NCBI RefSeq assembly: GCF_036084755.1
Contig: NZ_CP107968.1
Location: 8,192,001-8,256,000 of the forward strand
Origin: Streptomyces sp. NBC_00370
GTDB lineage: Bacteria; Actinomycetota; Actinomycetes; Streptomycetales; Streptomycetaceae
DNA length: 64,000 bases
Direction of reading: 5' to 3'
Position 1 is the stretch's first letter; each line of letters begins with the position of its first letter. Below, piece by piece: positions 8,300-16,940 of this stretch. The position numbers and the translations under genes are program-made. Below the pieces are notes generated by a model. The model was given only the letters and a program-made list of their open reading frames with translations, was not told the origin of the DNA and searched no databases.

Positions 8300-9511
8300 T
8301 CAGACGCCGACGTAGTGCTCGGCGAACCAGTCCTGCTGGCTGCGCGACGTACGCAGCGAGGTGAGGCGGGAGCGGCGCAGGGAGTTGTGGAACAGCGACT
8401 CGCCGTCCGCGCCGGACGGGCCGTGCAGCAGCCCGATCATCCAGTGTGAGAACTCCTGCGCACGCCAGATGTGCGTCAGGCACCGGGCCGAGTAAGCGTC
8501 CAGGCCCTGGGGATCCCCGGCCGTGAGGTCGTCGGTCAGCGCGTCGGCCAGGATCGCCGCCTCAAGCACCGCGAGATTGGCGCCCTTCGCGGCCGAGGGA
8601 CTGATCAGACCGGCGGCGTCGCCCACGAGGAACAGCGCGCCGTGGCGCAGCGGTTCGATTACGTCCGACTCCAGGTCGACGACGGAACGCTGCGCGACGC
8701 GTCCGCGGCGCAGCGGCCCGTACTCCAACGCCCGCATCCGCAGCTCCAGTTCGTCCCAGATCCGCTCCTCGGACCAGGCGTCGGCCGGGGCGCCGCGCTC
8801 GTACTGCAGGTAGTAGCGGGTGACGTCGCTGGTGCGGGCCATGTGTCCGGCGAACCCGCGCTCGTGCACGGCGTACCCGACGGCGTCCAGGCTGGGCGGC
8901 GCCTCGGCGAGCAGACCGAGCCAGGTCACCCCGTGATCGCGGTGGTGGCGAACCGTTCCGGCAGGGAGCGAACGACGGGCCGCGCCGTGACGCCCGTCGC
9001 AGCCGGCCACGTACCGCCCCCGCCACACGCCGGGCCGCCCGTCGGCCTCGCGCACGGCGACCTCGGGGCGTGCGCTGTCGGCGCCGCGCACGGCCACGGC
9101 CTCGGTGCCGAAGCGGATCTGTCCGCCGCGCTCCAGGAACCGCGTCAACAGGTCGGTCACCAGGTTCTGTTGCGGGTAGACCGTGTGCTGCTCACCGTGC
9201 CCGAGCCCGCTGTAGTCGAGCCGGAACCGGCCGTCCTCGGTACGGAACTCGCAGGTGCTGTGGGTCTGCCCGTGCCGGTGCAAACCGTCGGCGAGGCCGT
9301 GCAGCTTCAGGATCCGTACGGTGTTGGCGGCCAGGAACCCGGCACGCGCCCGCGTCTGCACATGAGCGCGCTCGGCCCGCTCAAGGACGACGCAGTCGAT
9401 CCCCCGGTCCACAAGGATGTTGCCGAGCACGAGCCCGGCCGGCCCGGCCCCGAGGACGACCACATCGGTCGCCTGGTCGGCGGGTTGCCGCCGACTCTTC
9501 CTGTCTGTCAC
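8300..9511 (-). CDS. PobA-like FAD aromatic hydroxylase
   Basis: This 403-residue class A flavin monooxygenase resembles 4-hydroxybenzoate 3-monooxygenase. The FAD site VVVLGAGPAGLVLGNIL is at the N terminus, RARAGFLAANTVRILKLHGL follows, and the second FAD motif is GALFLVGDAAGLISPSAAKG. The Tyr in AVGYAVHERGF and the segment TRYYLQYERGAPADAWSEER align by eye with PobA substrate residues. At the place of the PobA C-terminal catalytic Tyr pair (ELEYYLG) this protein reads RLTSLRT, so that Tyr appears absent. I chose the GTG at 9511 because the FAD fold begins just after it. It is likely co-transcribed with the methyltransferase downstream. Confidence 0.87.
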   Translation of the reverse strand: MTDRKSRRQPADQATDVVVLGAGPAGLVLGNILVDRGIDCVVLERAERAHVQTRARAGFLAANTVRILKLHGLADGLHRHGQTHSTCEFRTEDGRFRLDYSGLGHGEQHTVYPQQNLVTDLLTRFLERGGQIRFGTEAVAVRGADSARPEVAVREADGRPGVWRGRYVAGCDGRHGAARRSLPAGTVRHHRDHGVTWLGLLAEAPPSLDAVGYAVHERGFAGHMARTSDVTRYYLQYERGAPADAWSEERIWDELELRMRALEYGPLRRGRVAQRSVVDLESDVIEPLRHGALFLVGDAAGLISPSAAKGANLAVLEAAILADALTDDLTAGDPQGLDAYSARCLTHIWRAQEFSHWMIGLLHGPSGADGESLFHNSLRRSRLTSLRTSRSQQDWFAEHYVGV

Positions 9512-9685
9512 GAAAGCAGATACTAAGCAGGCCAAAGTGCACGCCCGCACCGAAATCACCTGAATGCCGGGCCTGAACGGCAAAGAGATCTCTACGCCTG
9601 ACAGGCCGGTGCGGGCAGCGACGTGACGCGTCCGGTCAGGCCGCGGTGAAACCGCCGTCCGTAGCGACCACCGCGGCAGCGGGTG

Positions 9686-10792
9686 TCACTCGAAGAACTT
9701 GAGGCTGTACCCGACGGTGCTGGTGGCGCCGGGGACGTTGGCACGGCGGTAGGTGGTGTTGCCCCACCAGACGGCCGTGCCGGTGTACCAGTAGCGGTTG
9801 GACCACGAGTACGGCGTGCCCTTGGCGACCGCGTGGAACATGGTCGGGAACCTGTTGCCCGACGGCGGGCCTGCGGCGGCGTCGCCGCGCGGCAGGACGA
9901 ACGTGTGGTGCCCCGGACCGTCGACATTCAGCGTGGTGTCCCAGCCCGACATCATGGACGGGGCGTACGAGCCGAACAGGCAGCCGTTGCTCTTGTACCA
10001 GTCCCACACGTACGTCGGATCGCCACCGGCCCGCAGCCGCAGGTCCGCGATGCAGTACTTGTCGCTCCAACTGCCGTTCGCGGAGTAGGTGATGTGCAAC
10101 TGCCCGTTGGGATCGACGATGGGCTCGGGTGCCTCGTTGATGTACGGATTGCCCACGACCCGTTCCCACGACTCGCGCGGCTGCGAGATGACGTACCGCG
10201 CCCCGGTGGTGGCGGTGGGACTGCTCATCCGGGCGACATAGAGGTTCTGCTCGACGTTGGTGTCACCCGACCAGCCGGACCACACGAACCAGCGCTGGCC
10301 GCCGAAGGTGAACGGCGCCCCGTCGATGGCCCACTTGTTGTCCGGCAGCGCGACCTTGGTGGCGGCCGAGTAGCCGGTGTCCGGGCTGGTCGAACTGATG
10401 TGGTACATCCGGTGGGCGGCCCCGGTACCGGCCCCGAAGTAGATGCGGTACTGGCCGTCGTACTGCACGATCTCCGGGGCCCAGACCTCGCCGAGCTTGC
10501 CGGTGTCGTTCCACACCTGGTGCTTGGGTGCGGTCGCGATGCCCTCCAGGGTGGACGCGGTGCGCACCGCGATGCCGCCGTCCACGGACTTGGCGGCCAC
10601 GTAGAGATCGCCGACCTTGATGACGCTCGGGTCGGCGCCGCCGAGTGACGTACGGCCGAGCGTGGACGACTCGCCGTCGGCCGCCGCGGTGACGGCTTCG
10701 GCGGTTCCGGAGGAAGTCGCCGTCTGCCCGAGGGCGAGTGCGCCGACGAGGAACAACGGAGCGATGCCGGCGATCCATCGGGTGGGGGCCAT
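9686..10792 (-). CDS. Secreted GH43-type glycosidase
   Basis: This 368-residue secreted protein starts with a Sec signal peptide (MAPTRWIAGIAPLFLVGALA, cleavage somewhere near residues 25-35). It then folds as a five-bladed propeller of glycoside hydrolase family 43. Candidate catalytic residues are Asp54 in GGADPSVIKV (base), Asp157 in WAIDGAPF (pKa modulator) and Glu220 in YINEAPEPI (acid). WAPEIVQYDGQYRIYF is typical of the family, which acts on arabinan or xylan side chains. AGGAGAACCTG before the ATG is a good ribosome site. It is flanked by the hydroxylase and ABC genes on the same strand but looks like an independent unit. Confidence 0.85.
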   Translation of the reverse strand: MAPTRWIAGIAPLFLVGALALGQTATSSGTAEAVTAAADGESSTLGRTSLGGADPSVIKVGDLYVAAKSVDGGIAVRTASTLEGIATAPKHQVWNDTGKLGEVWAPEIVQYDGQYRIYFGAGTGAAHRMYHISSTSPDTGYSAATKVALPDNKWAIDGAPFTFGGQRWFVWSGWSGDTNVEQNLYVARMSSPTATTGARYVISQPRESWERVVGNPYINEAPEPIVDPNGQLHITYSANGSWSDKYCIADLRLRAGGDPTYVWDWYKSNGCLFGSYAPSMMSGWDTTLNVDGPGHHTFVLPRGDAAAGPPSGNRFPTMFHAVAKGTPYSWSNRYWYTGTAVWWGNTTYRRANVPGATSTVGYSLKFFE

Positions 10793-10913
10793 CAGGTTCT
10801 CCTAGTCATGTCCGTGACAAAGAGCGCTTCTTGGATCATCCTCACGCGGCGAGCGACCGTCAATACGGCGACATCCCCGCACCCTTCGTCGTCCCTCGCA
10901 CGGCGACCCGGTC

Positions 10914-12695
10914 CTACGGGGTGCGGTCCTCGACGACGCGGCCGTCGGTCAGGACGAGCACGCGGTCAGCGATCTCGATCGTCGAGGGCCGGTGAGCGAT
11001 GACGAGCACCGTCCGCCCCTTGAAAACGGCGCGCATGGCGGTGCGCACGGCGCGTTCGCTCGGGACGTCGATGACCGAAGTGGCCTCGTCCAGCCCGATG
11101 ACGGACGGGTTCACGAGGAAGACGCGTGCGAGGGTGACGAGTTGACGCTCACCCGACGACAACCGGCTTCCGCCGCCGCCGACATCGGTCAGGTAGCCGT
11201 CCCGCAGCGCCGTGATGAAGCGATGGGCCCCGATCGCCTCGGCGGCGCGTTGAATCTCGTCAAGTGTGGCGTCGGGACGTGCGAGTGCGATGTTCTCAGC
11301 GACGGTACCGGAGAAGAGAAAGCTCTCCTGAGGGACCATGACGACCCCGTCGCGCAGCTCGTCCGTCGAGAGGGACCGCAGGTCGACGCCGTCCAGGAGC
11401 ACCTGTCCGCCGGTCGGATCGTGCAGCCGCGCCAGTAGCTTCGCCAGCGTGGACTTGCCGCCACCGGAAGGGCCGGTCAGGGCGACCGTCTGTCCGGCGG
11501 GGATGTCGAGAGTGAAGCCGCGCAGTACGTCACGTCCGTCGCGATAGGCGAAGGAGACGTCCGCGTAACTCACCTGACGTCCGGCACGATTCCGTGGGCG
11601 CGGAGGCAGGGAAACGGGGTGGGCGGGTTCGACGACGGTCGGTTCCACGGCCAGCAGGACGGCTGTCTTGCCGAGCGACGCCGTGGCCGACTGATAGGCG
11701 TCGAGGACACCTCCAAGCCTCAGGGGCTTGTCGTAGAGATCCCGCAGATACAGCACGATGCCGGCGTACGTGCCCAACTCCAGCGTGTCCGAGGCCACTC
11801 GGTAGCCACCCCACAACACCAGCCCCGCCACGGCGACGTTGGCGACGAGACGCGAGGAGGTCACATAGCGCGCCATTTCCAGTTCGGCCTGCCGGTTCTC
11901 CTTCCGGTGCCGCTGGTTGAGGCGCGTGTACCGGCGCTCGTTGCCGCGTTCGAGACGGAACGCCTGCACGGTGCGGATCCCGGCGAAGGTCTCGCTCAGG
12001 TCGGCTGACGCCACGGCGGCCGCGGTCGACCGCCGTTGGTACACCTGGAGCGAGCGCCCGCGGAACGACCGCATCGTCCAGTAGACCGGGGCCATGGCGG
12101 CCAGGGCGGCGCAGCCGAGCCGCCAGTCGAGTACCAACAGGATCGAGGAGATGTACACGAGGGACACCGCGGCGGTGACGATCTGGTCGATCCCGCTGTC
12201 GAAGAGCGAGCGGACGGCCTCGACGTCACTCGATGCCCGGGAGGCCAGGGTGCCGGAGGCGTGTTCCTCATGGAACTCCACGCTGTGTGCCTGGAGATGG
12301 GAGAACAGGCGCACCCGGAGTTCGGCGACGACGTCCTGTCCGATCCGGACGGACAGCCGGATGAACAAGCTCTGCAACAGACCGGCCGTTATGGCGCAGC
12401 ACGCGTAGGTGGCGGCCACGACGACGAGGGGCCGTACGTCGTCGGCGCGCAGCGCGGGGATCGCCCGGTTGATCGTGGCGGCGACGATCAACGGCCCTGC
12501 CAGCGCGGCCGCTTGTTGGAGCAGGACGACCAGTACCGCCGGCCACAGGCGCCGGGTGCTCGGTCCGAGCACTGAGCGCAGCAGGCGGCTCGCCGCACCC
12601 GTCGGCGGTGTTGCCTCCAGCAGGTCCACCGTTCCGCTGTCAGCCCGTGCCGGTTGCCCGGCGGAAGCCGATGTACGACGTGGCGACCAGCGCAT
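10914..12695 (-). CDS. ABC exporter half-transporter (canonical Walker site)
   Basis: This 593-residue fusion of six membrane helices (about 45-330) with an ATPase domain (about 365-590) is the multidrug or peptide exporter type. Walker A is GPSGGGKS, the Q-loop is VVMVPQESFLF, Walker B is VIGLDEATS with the catalytic Glu, and the H-switch is VIAHRPST. The signature motif is degenerate: LSSGERQ instead of LSGGQ. Its ATG overlaps the TGA of the upstream half-transporter by one base (12695), so the two are translationally coupled. The partner has the complementary defects, so the two halves very probably form a heterodimer. The substrate is unknown. Confidence 0.95.
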   Translation of the reverse strand: MRWSPRRTSASAGQPARADSGTVDLLEATPPTGAASRLLRSVLGPSTRRLWPAVLVVLLQQAAALAGPLIVAATINRAIPALRADDVRPLVVVAATYACCAITAGLLQSLFIRLSVRIGQDVVAELRVRLFSHLQAHSVEFHEEHASGTLASRASSDVEAVRSLFDSGIDQIVTAAVSLVYISSILLVLDWRLGCAALAAMAPVYWTMRSFRGRSLQVYQRRSTAAAVASADLSETFAGIRTVQAFRLERGNERRYTRLNQRHRKENRQAELEMARYVTSSRLVANVAVAGLVLWGGYRVASDTLELGTYAGIVLYLRDLYDKPLRLGGVLDAYQSATASLGKTAVLLAVEPTVVEPAHPVSLPPRPRNRAGRQVSYADVSFAYRDGRDVLRGFTLDIPAGQTVALTGPSGGGKSTLAKLLARLHDPTGGQVLLDGVDLRSLSTDELRDGVVMVPQESFLFSGTVAENIALARPDATLDEIQRAAEAIGAHRFITALRDGYLTDVGGGGSRLSSGERQLVTLARVFLVNPSVIGLDEATSVIDVPSERAVRTAMRAVFKGRTVLVIAHRPSTIEIADRVLVLTDGRVVEDRTP

Positions 12696-14494
12696 CAGAC
12701 CCCCTCCCGGCCCTGGGACGCCGACTCGACCGGTGTCATCAGCGCCGCGTACGCCGGGCAGGTGGCCAGCAGCTCTTCGTGCGTGCCGACGGCGGCGACC
12801 CGTCCTTCGGCCAGCATGGCGACCCGGTCGGCCAACAGCGCGGTGGACGGACGGTGCGCGATCACCAGCGCCGTTGTCGCGGCCAACACCTCACGGAGGG
12901 CGTCCTGGATCCGGGCTTCGGTCGGCGTGTCCAGAGCGGAGAGCGGATCATCGAGCACCACGACCCTGGGCCGGCGGACCATGACCCGCGCGAGGGCAAT
13001 TCGCTGCCGCTGACCACCGGACAGCGACATACCGCCCTCCCCGACCCGCGTTCGGACGCCGTCGACCAGCAGGCGCATGAACGCGTCGAGCTGGGCGAAC
13101 CGCAGCGCCCGTTCGACTTCAGCGGCGTCGGCTTCTTCACCCATGAGGATGTTGTCCATGAGGGTCCCGGAGAACAGGACCGGCTCGTCGAAGGCGACGG
13201 CCACCACGGACCGCAGCTCGGCGTGCGGGATACGGGCGATGTCGGCGCCGTCCAGCGTGATCCGGCCCTCGACGGGGTCGTAAAGGCGCGAAACCAGGGA
13301 CGCAAGAGTCGTCTTGCCGCTTCCGGTCGCGCCGACCACTGCCAGCGTCTCACCGGGTGCGATGCGCACGGTCACGTCCCGCAGCGCGGGCGGGTCGTCG
13401 GCGGAAGCACCCGGGTAGCGAAAGTCGACCCCGACGAAGGCGAGTTCGGCCGGGTGCGCCGTCGTGGCCGGTGGGACGACCTCAACACTCCCTTCATCCA
13501 TGGCCGGTTGGCCGAGCACGTCGAAGTACCGGTCCGCGGCCGCCGCCGCGTCGTGACACGCGGCCAACAGCCTCCCCATGCCTTCGACAGCCGGGCGCAA
13601 CGCGGCCACCGTTCCCAAAAACGCGAGGAGCGATCCGGTCGACAGATGCCCGTGTGCCACCTGGACGGCTCCCATGGCCAGGGCGGCGGCCGTCGCAAGT
13701 CCCAGGACGGCGGTCGTGATTGCCGAGATGCCGCCGAGCAACCGGGCCTTGTAGAGTTCGGCGGCTCGCACCCGCCCGACCTGTTCACGAAACCGGGCGA
13801 TCCGGTGTTCGCTCCGGCGGAAGCCCTTGATCACACGGATGCCGGTCAGCGACTCCAGGACCGCTGTCGTCAGATCGCCCGACAGATCCTGCGCCCGCCG
13901 GGTGGCGTCCGCGTAACGGGACTCGAACCGGTAGGACTGGAGGATCAGCAACGGAACGGGCGCCAGCACCACAAGCGCGAGCAGCCACTGCTGGCCGATC
14001 AAGATCACAGCGCCGATGGCGAGCGTGGCGGCGTGCACCGGCAGGAACGTCAGCGGTCCGGCGACGAACATGCGCATGATTTGCGGATCCGAGGTCCCCC
14101 GCGACAGCAACTGCCCGCTGGTCCAGCCATCGTGGGCGGCGATCGGCAGCCGCTGTGCGTGCCGATGGAAGTCGGCACGCATCTGCGCTTCGATATCGGC
14201 GAGCGGAGTGGCCACCAGCCATCGCCGGATGCCGAAGATCGACGCCTCGGCGACGCCCAGCAGCAACAGCGCCAGACCGCCAAGTACCGCTTCTCGCGGA
14301 TCGTGTGCGGCCACGGGCCCGTCGACGATCCACTTGAGGACCTGGGGCATCGCGAGCGCCAGCAGGGAAGCCACCCCAGCCAGCGCGGATCCGGTCCACA
14401 ACTTCCAGCGACGCGGGCGTACGTACGGCCGTAGCTTCTTCAAGGGGCGAAGGGGGATGAAACGAAAGACGTCGAAGCGCACATGCTCGTGCAC
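12695..14494 (-). CDS. ABC exporter half-transporter (degenerate Walker site)
   Basis: This 599-residue membrane-ATPase fusion is the first gene of the pair. Walker A GATGSGKT and signature LSGGQRQ are intact, but the Q-loop reads VAVAFDEPVLF (Asp for Gln) and Walker B reads VVVLDDPLS (Asp for the catalytic Glu). This is the classic degenerate subunit of heterodimeric ABC exporters. The start is GTG at 14494, with AGGAG at 14501-14505. That AGGAG lies inside a small hairpin and 46 bases after a leader ORF, so translation is probably attenuated. A drug-inducible efflux role is likely but inferred. Confidence 0.94.
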   Translation of the reverse strand: MHEHVRFDVFRFIPLRPLKKLRPYVRPRRWKLWTGSALAGVASLLALAMPQVLKWIVDGPVAAHDPREAVLGGLALLLLGVAEASIFGIRRWLVATPLADIEAQMRADFHRHAQRLPIAAHDGWTSGQLLSRGTSDPQIMRMFVAGPLTFLPVHAATLAIGAVILIGQQWLLALVVLAPVPLLILQSYRFESRYADATRRAQDLSGDLTTAVLESLTGIRVIKGFRRSEHRIARFREQVGRVRAAELYKARLLGGISAITTAVLGLATAAALAMGAVQVAHGHLSTGSLLAFLGTVAALRPAVEGMGRLLAACHDAAAAADRYFDVLGQPAMDEGSVEVVPPATTAHPAELAFVGVDFRYPGASADDPPALRDVTVRIAPGETLAVVGATGSGKTTLASLVSRLYDPVEGRITLDGADIARIPHAELRSVVAVAFDEPVLFSGTLMDNILMGEEADAAEVERALRFAQLDAFMRLLVDGVRTRVGEGGMSLSGGQRQRIALARVMVRRPRVVVLDDPLSALDTPTEARIQDALREVLAATTALVIAHRPSTALLADRVAMLAEGRVAAVGTHEELLATCPAYAALMTPVESASQGREGV

Positions 14495-14499
14495 GGTGG

Positions 14500-14549
14500 T
14501 CTCCTGAGGAGAGAGCCCACCGGCTCATGAACAGACGGATCAGCCGGTG
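14500..14549 (-). promoter_or_regulatory. Predicted attenuator hairpins over the ABC ribosome site
   Basis: Read on the minus strand, CACCGGCT (14549-14542) pairs perfectly with AGCCGGTG (14525-14518), and this stem overlaps the stop codon of the leader ORF. Next, TCTCC-TCA-GGAGA (14512-14500) folds the AGGAG ribosome site of the exporter gene into a 5-bp hairpin. A ribosome stalled in the leader would disturb the first stem. Confidence 0.55.
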
Positions 14550-14614
14550 AGCGGGGTGACATGGACGGCCGGCTCCACGCACGCGTACGTGCGGGACACG
14601 AGAACGGTGGCCAT
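14540..14614 (-). CDS. Predicted 24-codon leader peptide of ABC exporter
   Basis: This small ORF lies upstream of the exporter pair. ATG is at 14614 with AAGGGGG eight bases before it, and TGA at 14542-14540. It starts MATVLVSRTYACVEPAV and ends THR-GLY after PRO-LEU; a single Cys is at position 12. Its stop codon lies inside the first arm of a hairpin that precedes the sequestered ribosome site of the exporter. Size, spacing, good ribosome site and RNA structure fit a ribosome-stalling leader such as those preceding antibiotic-resistance genes. No homology is known to me; reality is judged from context. Confidence 0.5.
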   Translation of the reverse strand: MATVLVSRTYACVEPAVHVTPLTG

Positions 14615-14664
14615 CGACAACACCCCCTTCGCTCCGGTGCGGCGATCACTCAGCGGCGACGAGC

Positions 14665-14670
14665 ACCTTA
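14665..14670 (-). promoter_or_regulatory. Candidate -10 element for ABC exporter operon
   Basis: On the minus strand TAAGGT fits the actinomycete TANNNT -10 pattern. It would give a leader RNA of about 165 bases containing the small ORF and hairpins. The best -35 at 17 bp spacing (ACGACC) is weak. Confidence 0.35.
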
Positions 14671-14773
14671 CACCGGAGGGCGACAACGGTCGTCTGATTT
14701 ACCGCTGTTGACGTCATGGAGCCACGGCACGGACGTCGGCGTAACCACAGACGGGCGGTCGCGTCGGCTCCGC

Positions 14774-15979
14774 TCAGCCGAGGCCGTCGAGCAGCAGGCC
14801 GGCGGCCACCGCCGCTCCGTCGGTACGGATCCGGGCGCCCAGAGCCCTCGCCCGTGCCCGGGTCTCGGGGGCCAGGGCCGTCTTCACCGCGACCGACAGC
14901 GACTCGGTCGTCGGACTCGGACCGTCGTGCGCTGCGCCGATGCCCAGGTCCGCCACCTGGCCGGCCCAGTACGGCATGTCCGACAGCTGCGGAGGCACCA
15001 CCACCTGTGGCACACCCGCCCGCGCGGCCGTCGTCGTCGTACCCGCACCGCCGTGGTGCACCACGGCGGCCAACTCGCAGAAGAGAAGCTGTTGGTTGTG
15101 CTCGCCGATGGCGAAGCAGTCGTCCCGGCCGTCGACCAGATCCAGGTCGGCCCAGCCACGTGAGACGAGTGCGCGGTGACCTTGTGCCCGTATCACCTCC
15201 AGCGCGCTGCGAGCGGTGTCCTGCGACGGGTGCATGCTGCCGAAGCCCACGTAGACCGGCGGCGTGCCCGCCTCCAGGAACGCCACCAGGTCGGCCGGGA
15301 GAGGACGTTCGTCCGGCAAGGTCCAGGCACCCGTCTGTACGACGTCGATGCCCGGTGTCTCCAGCCACGGTCCCAGCACGGGGTCCGCCGCCAGCCACGG
15401 CCGGTCGGTGACGACGTGGTCGCGGACGTTGTCGACGGGTGACAGACCGAGCGACGCCCGGTGGCCGTTGAGCGGCTCGCGGAACTGCGCGTTCACGTTC
15501 TGGGCGTCCAGCTCCCACAGCGTCCGGTTGTCATGAGCCTGCGACTCCGGCCAGCCGGGGCGCGGTGGCGGACGATGGTGCGGCGACGGCAGGTTGACCG
15601 CCGAATAGCTCGCGTACACGTAACGGATCCCCGCCGCCTCGGCGACGGACCGCGCGGCGATCTGTGCCAGGCCGGCCGCCACCAGCACGTCACATCCGTC
15701 GGCCGCCGCCGGGAAGATCTCGAACTGTCTGGCAACCATCTCGTCCCGGTACCGGGCCAGGTCCGCAGCGGACGGCAGAGTCGCCCCGCGCATCAACTCC
15801 TTCACCGGTGGCCCGACCGGCACCAGTTGTACGCCGAGACCTGCCAGCCGCCGCGCGAACTCCTCGTCAGGCGGGGCGCACATCCGCACCTCCGCGCCGA
15901 GCGCCCGTAGGCGCACCGAGAGTGCCACCAGTGGTTCGACGTCGCCGCGCGTCCCGTATGTGGACAAGAGCACCCGCAT
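14774..15979 (-). CDS. MGT-type glycosyltransferase (GT1)
   Basis: This 401-residue GT-B fold glycosyltransferase resembles macrolide and glycopeptide glycosyltransferases. The N-terminal acceptor half begins MRVLLSTYGTRGDVEPLVAL, the standard opening with the GD acceptor loop. The C-terminal donor half carries PPVYVGFGSM and AAVVHHGGAGTTTTAARAGVPQVVVP, the nucleotide-sugar signature. I chose the ATG at 15979 because GAAGGAGAA sits just upstream; the frame runs further only by chance. It may decorate the product of the neighbouring NRPS/PKS or inactivate a drug, as macrolide glycosyltransferases do in self-resistance. The adjacent exporter favours one of these roles. Confidence 0.9.
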   Translation of the reverse strand: MRVLLSTYGTRGDVEPLVALSVRLRALGAEVRMCAPPDEEFARRLAGLGVQLVPVGPPVKELMRGATLPSAADLARYRDEMVARQFEIFPAAADGCDVLVAAGLAQIAARSVAEAAGIRYVYASYSAVNLPSPHHRPPPRPGWPESQAHDNRTLWELDAQNVNAQFREPLNGHRASLGLSPVDNVRDHVVTDRPWLAADPVLGPWLETPGIDVVQTGAWTLPDERPLPADLVAFLEAGTPPVYVGFGSMHPSQDTARSALEVIRAQGHRALVSRGWADLDLVDGRDDCFAIGEHNQQLLFCELAAVVHHGGAGTTTTAARAGVPQVVVPPQLSDMPYWAGQVADLGIGAAHDGPSPTTESLSVAVKTALAPETRARARALGARIRTDGAAVAAGLLLDGLG

Positions 15980-16235
15980 GGTGTGTTCTCCTTCGTCAGT
16001 GGCCTTTGTTCCCGGCCGCGGTTGACCCCCGGGGCGGTGACCGGTCTCGTCCCTCCGACGAGTCAACCTGGCTGTGCAGGTGTTGACTTCCGTCTCCTGG
16101 GTAGCGTTGCGCGTATCCGCCAGGCCCTCTCGGCGCCATGACTTCCCGACCGACATCGTGACGTCGGTCCCGGGCTGCCCAGAGCCGGCGAGGCGCGCAA
16201 GGTTCCCGATCGTCAACACACCCTGGAGCCCGTCG

Positions 16236-16940
16236 ATGCACAGTTCGTCCGCGCCTGTCCCCGATGTTTCGATTATTTTGCCCTGCGCTGGATTTGCCAC
16301 ACGTTTCGGGGCACCGTACTCGAAGGAACTGCACTGCCTGTCTCCTGGGGTCACCGTGCTCGACCGCAGTCTGGAGGCCGCTGTCGAACTGGCAAAAAGC
16401 GGACTCAACGTGCGTTTGGTCGTGGTATTCAGGGCACACAAGCTGGACACGGTAAGTTATCTCGCGCGCTACGCCGAAATGTTTCAAATAGTTTTCGTCT
16501 ACCAAGACGATTCGTTTGAACCCGGGCTCGACGGGGCGATCCGGTCAGGCCTGCCGATGGCGCAAGGGCCAGTTGCCCTTGTCCTGCCCGACATCGTCGT
16601 CAGCGGCGAGGGTAGTGCCGGCAGTCTTCTCGCCGCAATGAGACACATAGGCAGAACAGGCTGGAGCGTCGTGGCCGCCGAAGAGCGGGACCCCGGCACG
16701 CTCCAGCAGATGGGCGCACTGGCCGTGATCGAGGAGGGCGGCGTCCTGACGGTCAAAGCGGCGGTCGACAAGCCGACGGATCCGTCGGGCTACAACGCGT
16801 TCTGGGGCATGGTCATGGCCGCCGAGCAGGAGGCGCACCGGTTGCCCGACGTGGTGAGCGAGGGCGTGGACAGCCCACTGGCCGGGGCTGTCGCCTTCAT
16901 GGCGGAGCGCATCGTGAACTACAACACCACAGCCGGTTGA
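16236..16940 (+). CDS. Nucleotidyltransferase-like protein
   Basis: This 234-residue protein has the Rossmann-like start of sugar nucleotidyltransferases: SIILPCAGFATRFGAPYSKE resembles the G-x-G-T-R...K-E-L nucleotide-binding loop, though the glycine pattern is altered. ALVLPDIVVSGEG could supply the metal-binding Asp, and AAVDKPTDPSGYNAFWGMVM resembles the later substrate loop. It is shorter than normal (about 290-350 residues), so it may be minimal or specialised. The ATG at 16236 follows GGAG; the frame opens earlier at 16074 without support. Base composition is clearly more A+T-rich than neighbouring genes, suggesting separate ancestry. It sits directly upstream of the NRPS genes and may serve that pathway. 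Confidence 0.65.
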   Translation: MHSSSAPVPDVSIILPCAGFATRFGAPYSKELHCLSPGVTVLDRSLEAAVELAKSGLNVRLVVVFRAHKLDTVSYLARYAEMFQIVFVYQDDSFEPGLDGAIRSGLPMAQGPVALVLPDIVVSGEGSAGSLLAAMRHIGRTGWSVVAAEERDPGTLQQMGALAVIEEGGVLTVKAAVDKPTDPSGYNAFWGMVMAAEQEAHRLPDVVSEGVDSPLAGAVAFMAERIVNYNTTAG

